Assembly: GCA_001804025.1 (NCBI GenBank)
Contig: MHFC01000103.1
Location: 1,807 to 12,922 of the forward strand
DNA: 11,116 nt
Origin: Omnitrophica bacterium GWA2_52_8
Lineage (GTDB): Bacteria > Omnitrophota > Omnitrophia > Omnitrophales > Aquincolibacteriaceae
Direction of reading: 5' to 3'
Within the stretch, counting starts at the first letter, position 1. Each line of letters begins with the position of its first letter. The translations under genes were made by a program, and so were the position numbers. Below are positions 5,864 through 11,116 of this stretch, piece after piece. The notes under the pieces are model-generated. The model was not told the origin of the DNA. It did no database searches and worked only from the letters and a program-made list of their open reading frames with translations.

Positions 5864-6332
5864 GGGCTAAAAGTTTTAACAACCGAGTCGTCGAGCGCCC
5901 GGGCACCAGCCGGACCCTTTTAACACTTCCGCCCCAGCTCATCACTTCCATAGCCCCTGCAATGTCCTTGAGCTTCCAGTCGGCTCCTTTGACAAGGACA
6001 GCGGGACGGACACGGCAGATAAGCTTCAACGGGGTGGGTTCATCAAAAATGACGACGAAATCGACGCAATCAAGCGCGGCCAGCACAAAAGCACGGTCCG
6101 CCTGAGGATTCAGCGGCCTGCCGGGTCCTTTGTAACTGCGGACGGAGCGGTCGGAATTAAGCCCCACAACGAGAATGTCGCCCGCGGCCCGTGCTTTTTC
6201 GAGATATGACACGTGCCCGCGGTGCAGAATATCAAAAGTGCCGTTGGTAAAAACAACCTTGCGCCGTTCCCGGCGCCAGCGTTGACACATCCGGTTGAGC
6301 GCTGAACGTTTTAAGATTTTTTTTTTCAGCAT
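5850..6332 (-). CDS. hldE: ADP-heptose-type nucleotidyltransferase (HldE C-terminal domain / RfaE2-like)
   Basis: A 160-residue stand-alone adenylyltransferase of the cytidylyltransferase-like fold, likely converting D-glycero-beta-D-manno-heptose 1-phosphate and ATP to ADP-heptose for envelope polysaccharide. Motifs are FTNGTFDILHRGH (28-40, HxGH nucleotide site), GLNSDRSVRSYKG (57-69), GRPLNPQADRA (71-81), PAVLVKGADW (110-119) and the RSTTRLL signature (146-152). A frame 25 codons longer opens at 6407 but would run back into gmhA, and its extra residues are not family-like. ATG 6332 sits 4 bp after the gmhA stop. The kinase half of bifunctional HldE is absent here, so this is the split RfaE2 arrangement. 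The final residues lie in a hairpin arm that may belong to an inserted element. A glycerol-phosphate cytidylyltransferase relative is less likely given gmhA next door. Confidence 0.88.
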   Translation of the reverse strand: MLKKKILKRSALNRMCQRWRRERRKVVFTNGTFDILHRGHVSYLEKARAAGDILVVGLNSDRSVRSYKGPGRPLNPQADRAFVLAALDCVDFVVIFDEPTPLKLICRVRPAVLVKGADWKLKDIAGAMEVMSWGGSVKRVRLVPGRSTTRLLKLLARFSH

Positions 6333-6336
6333 GAAA

Positions 6337-6909
6337 TCAGCCAAAAAGGGTGTTTTCGATGACTTCAGAAACCGCGTGGAGGGCCGTGATATGCATTTCC
6401 TGAACATGAGAAGTTTCAGCCGTCATGGACTGAAAGCAAAGGTCCACCTGGTCTTTCAGAAGCCCCCCGCTCAATCCGGTAAACCCCAGAACGGTCATCC
6501 CTTTGTCTTTGGCACATTGGACCGCTTTGAGGACATTTTTTGAATTTCCGCTCGTGGAAATCGCGATTAATACGTCGCCTTCGGCCCCAAGCCCTTCTAT
6601 TTGCCGCGAAAAAACGTCCACATAATCATAATCGTTGGCAACGGACGTCAAAACCGAAGTATCGGTCGTCAGCGCAATCGCGGGAAGACTGCGCCTTTCT
6701 TTTTTATACCGCCCTACAAATTCAGCCGCAATATGCTGCGCGTCCGCTGCGCTGCCGCCGTTGCCGCAGAGTAGAATTTTTTTGCCTGCCTTGAGGGCCC
6801 TGAGAAGTTCGCGGGCCATCGCCTCGAGAAGCGCGTTGCCGTTCTGCGAAAAGGTCTTTTCGAAGGCGCCGGTATGACGTTCAATGATCTGAGAGATCTG
6901 GATTTGCAT
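6337..6909 (-). CDS. gmhA: Sedoheptulose 7-phosphate isomerase (phosphoheptose isomerase)
   Basis: A 190-residue SIS-domain enzyme that converts sedoheptulose 7-phosphate to D-glycero-D-manno-heptose 7-phosphate, the first step to ADP-heptose. CGNGGSAADAQHIAAEFVGR (48-67) includes the zinc-ligand positions His59 and Glu63. STSGNS (118-123) binds the phosphate. HVQEMHITALH (168-178) supplies Gln170 and His178, the remaining metal ligands, two residues below E. coli numbering. TTDTSVLTSVANDY (81-94) is a further GmhA hallmark. Length is typical. It starts 6 bp after the phosphofructokinase stop, with no obvious Shine-Dalgarno, and is followed 4 bp later by the nucleotidyltransferase, so the pathway genes are adjacent. 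Confidence 0.95.
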   Translation of the reverse strand: MQIQISQIIERHTGAFEKTFSQNGNALLEAMARELLRALKAGKKILLCGNGGSAADAQHIAAEFVGRYKKERRSLPAIALTTDTSVLTSVANDYDYVDVFSRQIEGLGAEGDVLIAISTSGNSKNVLKAVQCAKDKGMTVLGFTGLSGGLLKDQVDLCFQSMTAETSHVQEMHITALHAVSEVIENTLFG

Positions 6910-6915
6910 GAGTGA

Positions 6916-7941
6916 TTAACCGAAAAAGAGCTTGGCCATTTCGTAATAATGCATCGGGACCACTTTTAGCTCACCAACCGCACTGGCCAGCGGCACCGGT
7001 AGGATTTTAGTCCCCTGCAAACTGACCATATAACCAAATTTACCTTCCTTGACGAGATCAAACGCATGAAATCCGAAGCGTGTCCCGAGCACACGGTCAA
7101 AGGCTGTCGGCGAGCCGCCTCTTTGAATATGCCCCAAAACCGTCACACGCGTCTCAAAACCTGTTTTTTGTTCGATCAAACTGCCGATCACATTCCCGAT
7201 GCCGCCAAGACGCACATGGCCAAACTGGTCTTTTTCCGAGTCTGCAACAACACCTGCATCTTTCAAAACCGCCCCTTCGGCGACGGCGACAATACTGAAA
7301 CTTCGGCCGCGCGCATGGCGCTTGCGAATCAAATTGCAGACTTCTTCGATGTCTACGGGGACTTCCGGGATCAAAATCACATCGGCACCGCCGGCAATGC
7401 CAGCTTCCAAAGCGATCCAGCCCGCATGCCGGCCCATGATTTCGGCCACCATCACCCGGTTGTGCGATTCCGCCGTGCTGTGAAGACGGTCGATACACTC
7501 CATCGCAATGTTCAACGCGGTATCATAACCGAATGTGTAATCCGTCGCGCTCAAGTCGTTGTCGATGGTCTTCGGCACCCCGATAACCGGCACGCCTTCC
7601 TGACACAACTTGTTGGCCGCACCCAGCGTATCTTCACCGCCGACCGCAATGACCGCTTTGAGCTGGTTTTTAGCCACGTTATCTTTTAATTTTTTAAGAT
7701 CGCCGTCTTTCTTATAGGGATTTGTCCGGGACGTTCCCAGGATGGTTCCGCCTTTGGGCAGAATCCCGGAAACGGAGCTTTCCGTAAGTTCGTCAAAGGC
7801 GTTCTCAATAACGCCTTTCCATCCGTTTTTAAACCCCAAAACGCGCCACCCTTCAGCTTTGGCGCGTTTGACAACGGCCCTGATGACTGAATTTAATCCC
7901 GGACAATCGCCTCCGCCCGTTAAAATGCCGACCGTATTCAT
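6916..7941 (-). CDS. 6-phosphofructokinase, probably pyrophosphate-dependent
   Basis: A 341-residue phosphofructokinase-A-family enzyme phosphorylating fructose 6-phosphate at C1. GILTGGGDCPGLN (5-17) and PKTIDNDL (123-130), with catalytic Asp127, are intact. MGRHAGW (169-175) and GHIQRGGSPTAFDR (270-283) form the substrate sites. The phosphoryl-donor determinants are those of PPi enzymes: Asp104 in GGEDT (101-105), where ATP enzymes have Gly, and Lys124 in PKTIDND, where ATP enzymes have Gly. Numbering here coincides with E. coli PfkA. This predicts PPi use and a reversible reaction; the donor is inferred from residues, not shown. A strong Shine-Dalgarno (GGAGGTGGAG) precedes the ATG. It lies 84 bp after the AmaP-like gene and leads into gmhA, linking sugar-phosphate supply to the heptose branch. 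Confidence 0.93.
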   Translation of the reverse strand: MNTVGILTGGGDCPGLNSVIRAVVKRAKAEGWRVLGFKNGWKGVIENAFDELTESSVSGILPKGGTILGTSRTNPYKKDGDLKKLKDNVAKNQLKAVIAVGGEDTLGAANKLCQEGVPVIGVPKTIDNDLSATDYTFGYDTALNIAMECIDRLHSTAESHNRVMVAEIMGRHAGWIALEAGIAGGADVILIPEVPVDIEEVCNLIRKRHARGRSFSIVAVAEGAVLKDAGVVADSEKDQFGHVRLGGIGNVIGSLIEQKTGFETRVTVLGHIQRGGSPTAFDRVLGTRFGFHAFDLVKEGKFGYMVSLQGTKILPVPLASAVGELKVVPMHYYEMAKLFFG

Positions 7942-8028
7942 GGAAACTCCACCTCCGGTTAATGCTTCGAGTCTTTTTCAGTTTTATCAGTTTGGCAATG
8001 AATGCGTCTATTAAAAAATGCGGTGCTG

Positions 8029-8601
8029 CTACACCGAAACGGCTGAATTTTCTTCGGGCACAAATTCAGCATCGTAATCTTCGATGCGCAACACATCGCA
8101 CGCGACTTCAACCCGGTTTTCGGAAGTAATGAGCTTCGACAACCGGATCGTTACTTCCCGCTGAACTTCGCTGAGCAATTCCGGAATTTTGCTGCCGGAC
8201 CAGAGCACGAAGTGCATTTTAATATAAAGCGACTTTCCGCGGACTTCGGATTTTATCTTCCAGTCCTTGATGAGATGAAATTTCTTCAGGACCTTCTTGA
8301 CGGCATCTTCAATCGCGGTCATGGTCAACACAATCGGTCCGTTTTCTCCCGAAATAATGAGCGCGTCCGTCTCCCTGCCATTTTTTACCAAGGTGCGGGC
8401 AAAAGACAACCCCACCATAATGAACAGAAGTCCGAGAAAACCCGTCCGGAGAGATAGCCAGGGATTGTTATAGACTTCATGCAGTTTTGCGATCGCGTCC
8501 TCAATCGAAAGGATATGCATCGACAGGATGATCATCAGACTGCCGAGCGTCAGAAACGCGAAGATGGCAAAAATTTGACTGAATGCGTGGATGACTTTCA
8601 T
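8029..8601 (-). CDS. AmaP/Asp23-like (alkaline shock) membrane-anchored protein
   Basis: A 190-residue protein with two predicted membrane helices (about 8-32 and 52-70). These are followed by a cytoplasmic Asp23/Gls24-type region: GPIVLTMTAIEDAVKKV (88-104), SLYIKMHFVLW (124-134), and IPELLSEVQREVTIRL (139-154) leading to a final strand, RVEVACDVLRI (163-173). This is the layout of AmaP, the membrane anchor of Asp23 in staphylococci; the molecular role in other bacteria is unclear. It starts 5 bp after accC. In Bacillus the DUF322/Asp23 protein YqhY follows accBC, so this appears to be the same genomic association with a membrane-anchored version. A link to membrane lipid status is plausible but inferred. 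Confidence 0.8.
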   Translation of the reverse strand: MKVIHAFSQIFAIFAFLTLGSLMIILSMHILSIEDAIAKLHEVYNNPWLSLRTGFLGLLFIMVGLSFARTLVKNGRETDALIISGENGPIVLTMTAIEDAVKKVLKKFHLIKDWKIKSEVRGKSLYIKMHFVLWSGSKIPELLSEVQREVTIRLSKLITSENRVEVACDVLRIEDYDAEFVPEENSAVSV

Positions 8602-8606
8602 CGTAA

Positions 8607-9986
8607 TTACCCCGCCTTGGCTTTTTCAACGCTTTCAACTTTTCCCGGAATCATATGCACGTCGACAAAATTGGTCGCCACTCCGCCCTGTCTGAATTTC
8701 GGACGGTTTAAAATCCTCTCATGCAGCGTCACGGTGGTTTTGATCGGCGACACCACGGTTTCCTTGAGCGCACGCTGAAGGATTGCGATGCATTCATGCC
8801 GGTCCTTGCCGTGCGCAATGATTTTGGCAATCATCGAGTCATAATACGGCGGAATGCTGTAGCCGGCAAAGCCATGGCTGTCGACGCGGATATTCGGCCC
8901 CCCCGGCATAATCCATTCTGTAATTTTGCCGGGAGAGGGAATGAACTGATTGTCCGGGTCTTCCGCGTTAATGCGGCATTCCATCGCGTGCCCCTTGATT
9001 TTAATGTCATCCTGCGAAACAGACAGCTTCTCGCCCCAGGCAATCGAGATCTGTTCTTTGACGATATCCAGACCCGTGACCATTTCGGTGACCGGGTGCT
9101 CAACCTGGAGGCGCGTGTTCATTTCCATAAAATAAAACTCGCCGTCTTCATCCAGCAGAAATTCAATGGTCCCCGCATTTTCGTACTTGAATGCTTTTGC
9201 GGCGCGGATCGCCGTATCGCCGAGTCTTTTCCGCAGTTTTGCGTCGATGCCGGGGGCGGGAGATTCCTCGATGAGTTTTTGGTGCCGGCGCTGGACCGAA
9301 CAATCGCGCTCCCCGAGATGAATGATGTTTCCTTTTTTGTCCGCAATGATCTGGACCTCGATATGCCGCGGCTGCTTGAGGTATTTCTCGATATAAACTT
9401 CGCGATTTCCAAATGCGGCTTCTGCCTCGGCCTGGGCCGTCAAAAACGCGCTGATCAACTTCCCGTCATTATGCGCAACTTTGATTCCTTTTCCGCCCCC
9501 TCCCGCCGAGGCCTTAATAGCCACCGGATAACCGAATTTTTTTGCCGCCTTAAGCGCTTCTTCCTGAGTCGCGATAATCCCCTTGCTCCCCGGAATAACC
9601 GGAACTCCGGCCTTGATCATTTCCTGGCGCGCCACCGATTTGTCCCCTGCCAGGCGGATACTCTCCGGTTTGGGCCCGATAAATTTGATCTGGCAGGAAT
9701 CGCAAATTTCGGCAAAGTGGGCATTCTCCGCGAGGAAACCGTAGCCGGGATGAATGGCTTCAACGTCTGCGATTTCGGCCGCAGAAATGATGGCCGGGAT
9801 ATTTAGATAACTTTCAGCCGCGGATGATTGGCCGATACAAATGGCTTCATCGGCCATGCGCACCGCCAGAGAGTCGCGGTCCGCCTTGGAAAAAACAACA
9901 ACGGAATGGATCCCCATTTCCCGGCAGGCCCGGATGATACGGACGGCCACTTCCCCGCGATTAGCGATAAGTATTTTTGAGAACAT
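8607..9986 (-). CDS. accC: Biotin carboxylase subunit of acetyl-CoA carboxylase
   Basis: A 459-residue ATP-grasp enzyme that carboxylates the biotin on AccB, feeding malonyl-CoA into fatty-acid synthesis. It opens with the typical [17 protein letters not shown] (1-17). The glycine-rich ATP loop is [14 protein letters not shown] (157-170). Lys116 and Lys158 are the nucleotide-contact lysines, [14 protein letters not shown] (227-240) and [15 protein letters not shown] (287-301) hold the metal and bicarbonate residues (Glu288, Arg292), and YDSMIAKI (382-389) closes the site. Length is standard. No Shine-Dalgarno is visible before the ATG. It lies 87 bp after accB. accA and accD are not in the window. 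A 361-codon frame on the opposite strand is a shadow of its codon bias. Confidence 0.97.
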   Translation of the reverse strand: MFSKILIANRGEVAVRIIRACREMGIHSVVVFSKADRDSLAVRMADEAICIGQSSAAESYLNIPAIISAAEIADVEAIHPGYGFLAENAHFAEICDSCQIKFIGPKPESIRLAGDKSVARQEMIKAGVPVIPGSKGIIATQEEALKAAKKFGYPVAIKASAGGGGKGIKVAHNDGKLISAFLTAQAEAEAAFGNREVYIEKYLKQPRHIEVQIIADKKGNIIHLGERDCSVQRRHQKLIEESPAPGIDAKLRKRLGDTAIRAAKAFKYENAGTIEFLLDEDGEFYFMEMNTRLQVEHPVTEMVTGLDIVKEQISIAWGEKLSVSQDDIKIKGHAMECRINAEDPDNQFIPSPGKITEWIMPGGPNIRVDSHGFAGYSIPPYYDSMIAKIIAHGKDRHECIAILQRALKETVVSPIKTTVTLHERILNRPKFRQGGVATNFVDVHMIPGKVESVEKAKAG

Positions 9987-10060
9987 AATAAAAATAAGAC
10001 CGTCTGCTGGCCGCCCCGCTTAAAAAACGGAAACCGCACCGGTCATCAGGCAATCTTCAA

Positions 10061-10073
10061 CCCGCCTTGCGGG
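10061..10073 (-). promoter_or_regulatory. Short GC hairpin directly after accB stop codon
   Basis: CCCGC-CTT-GCGGG (plus-strand reading) forms a 5-bp GC stem abutting the accB TAG at 10074-10076. No T run follows on the minus strand, so it is more likely an RNA-stability or attenuation element between accB and accC than a full terminator. Confidence 0.3.
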
Positions 10074-10550
10074 CTACCCTTTCTTGATTTTGAAAAGAGG
10101 TTGGTCAAACTCAACCGGCTGTCCGTTTTGCACCATAACCTCGATAACCATCCCCGACACTTCCGCCTTGATTTCATTCATCAGCTTCATGGCTTCCACG
10201 ATACAAAGCACGTCGCCTGCATTTACCCGCTGACCCGCGGCAACATAGGGCGGCTGATCGGGAGCCGGTGCCGAGTAGAACGTTCCGACCATGGGAGACT
10301 TGATAAATTCCCCTTCCTCAACAACAGGCACGGTACCGGCCTTGGCCCCGTCATCATACCCCAAGGCTTCAGCAGCTGCGCGGCCTGCGGCGGCCGTCCT
10401 CGGCGCCGCATAAGACACGGCTTCCGCGATCATTTTCTCCGGGCATGCTTTTTTAAGCCGGATTTTAAGCCCTTCTTTTTCGATTTCCACTTCAGAAAGC
10501 TCGTGTTCCTTCATGAGCTGCAGCATTTCCTTTAACTCGCGGATATTCAT
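10074..10550 (-). CDS. accB: Biotin carboxyl carrier protein of acetyl-CoA carboxylase
   Basis: A 158-residue carrier whose C-terminal lipoyl/biotinyl domain (about 82-158) swings carboxybiotin between AccC and the AccAD transferase. [10 protein letters not shown] (117-126) is the biotinylation motif, with Lys122 as acceptor. SPMVGTFY (85-92) and the PPYVAAGQ turn (99-106) are also typical. Residues 1-35 form the conserved charged N-terminal segment ([10 protein letters not shown]...), and 40-80 is an Ala/Gly/Pro-rich linker. GAGGAG (10559-10564) sits 8 bases before the ATG, and a sigma70-type promoter lies 25-53 bases upstream. It is followed by accC. Confidence 0.96.
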   Translation of the reverse strand: MNIRELKEMLQLMKEHELSEVEIEKEGLKIRLKKACPEKMIAEAVSYAAPRTAAAGRAAAEALGYDDGAKAGTVPVVEEGEFIKSPMVGTFYSAPAPDQPPYVAAGQRVNAGDVLCIVEAMKLMNEIKAEVSGMVIEVMVQNGQPVEFDQPLFKIKKG

Positions 10551-10574
10551 GATGACGGCTCCTCAACTTTGCCT

Positions 10575-10603
10575 ATTTAACTTTATTTATGCGTCACTGT
10601 CAA
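10575..10603 (-). promoter_or_regulatory. accB: Sigma70-type promoter for accB-accC
   Basis: On the minus strand a perfect -35 TTGACA (10603-10598) is followed after exactly 17 bases by TTAAAT (10580-10575), 4 of 6 matches to the -10 consensus. It lies in the 94-bp aroQ-accB gap, about 25 bases before the accB ATG, which leaves room for a short leader with the GAGGAG ribosome site. It would give the acc genes their own transcription start in addition to read-through from aroQ. Confidence 0.6.
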
Positions 10604-10644
10604 TTTGTCCGAAATCCGCCGCTTTCTTAACGGATTTTTGCGGG

Positions 10645-11085
10645 TTATGATTTCAGCGCAAATGCAAGCCCCTGCAGTCCCAGCCTGTAGCTTTCAAGCC
10701 CAAACCCTGCGATCTGCCCAACACATGCGGGAGCCGTAAGCGAGTGCTGACGGAACTCTTCGCGCTTGTAGATATTCGACAGATGAACTTCAACAGCGGG
10801 CAGCGAGGCCGCCAATAGCGCGTCCCGGATAGCGACGCTTGTATGCGTATAGGCTGCAGGGTTAATGAGGATCCCGGCGAACCCTTTTTTACGCGCACTC
10901 CCGATGTCGTCGACAAGTTCCCCTTCATGATTGGATTGCTTGATCACGATGCCCAGCTTCAGTTTTTTGGCTTCCCGCTTCAATTCCTCATTGATCTGCC
11001 GCATGGTCACTTTGCCGTAAATGCCGGTTTCCCGGTCGCCCAGGAGCTGAAGGTTAGGACCATGCAGCGCAAGAATTTTTTTCAT
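10645..11085 (-). CDS. aroQ: Type II 3-dehydroquinate dehydratase
   Basis: A 146-residue flavodoxin-like enzyme that dehydrates 3-dehydroquinate to 3-dehydroshikimate in the shikimate pathway. [10 protein letters not shown] (7-16) is the family opening, with Gln13 where Asn is usual. Tyr23 in GIYG is the catalytic tyrosine of the mobile loop, and NPAAYTHTS (75-83) and [14 protein letters not shown] (99-112, with His101 and Arg108) build the substrate site. Length is typical. The ATG overlaps the preceding gene's stop as ATGA. It lies upstream of accB, as aroQ does in the Bacillus acc region, although the intervening yqhT/efp genes found there are absent. Confidence 0.97.
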   Translation of the reverse strand: MKKILALHGPNLQLLGDRETGIYGKVTMRQINEELKREAKKLKLGIVIKQSNHEGELVDDIGSARKKGFAGILINPAAYTHTSVAIRDALLAASLPAVEVHLSNIYKREEFRQHSLTAPACVGQIAGFGLESYRLGLQGLAFALKS

Positions 11086-11116
11086 TGAAGGGCTTCCATT
11101 TCACGGATTGTTTTGG
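11082..11116 (-). CDS. C-terminal tail of an unidentified upstream gene (partial)
   Basis: The minus-strand frame entering the window reads [10 protein letters not shown] and stops at TGA (11084-11082), overlapping the aroQ ATG as ATGA. The 4-bp overlap, the same strand and the plausible helical ending suggest a real gene end coupled to aroQ. Ten residues are far too few to identify the protein; a peptidase of the YqhT type would fit known aroQ neighbourhoods but cannot be tested here. Confidence 0.45.
   Translation of the reverse strand, partial: KTIREMEALQ

Noticed and set aside
5645..5865. TPP riboswitch in front of thiE
   Set aside because: I looked for the conserved CUGAGA and pyrimidine-sensor helix motifs on the minus strand and did not find them; the segment is a row of simple hairpins instead.
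7066..7689. 207-codon plus-strand frame opposite the phosphofructokinase
   Set aside because: It is a shadow of a fully conserved enzyme, with no ribosome site and no recognisable protein pattern.
8721..9806. 361-codon open frame on the plus strand opposite accC
   Set aside because: It lies entirely antisense to a textbook accC and its translation has no family motif. Long antisense frames arise from the codon bias of GC-balanced genes.
10101..10535. 144-codon plus-strand frame opposite accB
   Set aside because: It is antisense to a gene with an intact biotinylation motif, and its His/Phe-rich translation is typical of a reverse-strand shadow.
10612..10637. aroQ terminator from the AAATCCG/CGGATTT inverted repeat
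   Set aside because: The stem is short with a 12-nt loop, and on the coding strand it is not followed by a T run, so termination is not convincing.

Overview
This is a bacterial window in which every credible gene, including the single tRNA, lies on the minus strand, so transcription runs from the high-numbered end towards base 1. The gene set is a phosphoheptose/ADP-heptose branch (gmhA, hldE C-domain type), type II fatty-acid synthesis (accB, accC, fabB), thiE and a glycolytic phosphofructokinase with pyrophosphate-type residues. It suggests a Gram-negative-type cell with a heptose-containing envelope polysaccharide, probably anaerobic or fermentative. The overall style resembles uncultivated lineages such as Candidatus Omnitrophota, but this is an impression and cannot be proved from the window.

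Layout in the direction of transcription. (1) 11116-8029: the tail of an unidentified gene, then aroQ, accB, accC and an AmaP/Asp23-like membrane protein. This resembles the Bacillus aroQ...accB-accC-yqhY neighbourhood. A good sigma70-type promoter sits in the aroQ-accB gap. (2) 7941-4069: 6-phosphofructokinase, gmhA, hldE-type nucleotidyltransferase, a hairpin-rich intergenic segment of about 200 bp, thiE and a PfkB-family sugar kinase. Most junctions are a few bases or overlap. (3) 4068-3524: a tRNA-Gly(CCC) that starts on the base after the kinase stop codon, followed by a strong bidirectional terminator and two copies of an 80-bp repeat that carries the tRNA 3' end. (4) 3523-1: fabB, a 612-residue FMN-barrel protein of the nitronate monooxygenase/FabK/PfaD/FabX superfamily, and a truncated Crp/Fnr-type cyclic-nucleotide-binding-domain protein. 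These are tightly coupled, with 2-bp and ATGA junctions.

The most interesting item is block 4. FabB is the condensing enzyme linked to anaerobic unsaturated fatty-acid synthesis. It is followed directly by a large flavoprotein-like protein with the superfamily catalytic GGH motif, an SPxGxP segment and several C-terminal cysteines, rather than by a recognisable FabA. A FabX-like dehydrogenase/isomerase role, with the coupled Crp-like protein as regulator, is a testable inference.

Two other regions look non-ordinary. The hairpin array between hldE and thiE has end hairpins sharing the same stem, like a small palindrome-ended non-autonomous element. The tRNA-Gly-associated duplication has repeat units bordered on both sides by the tRNA acceptor-end sequence.
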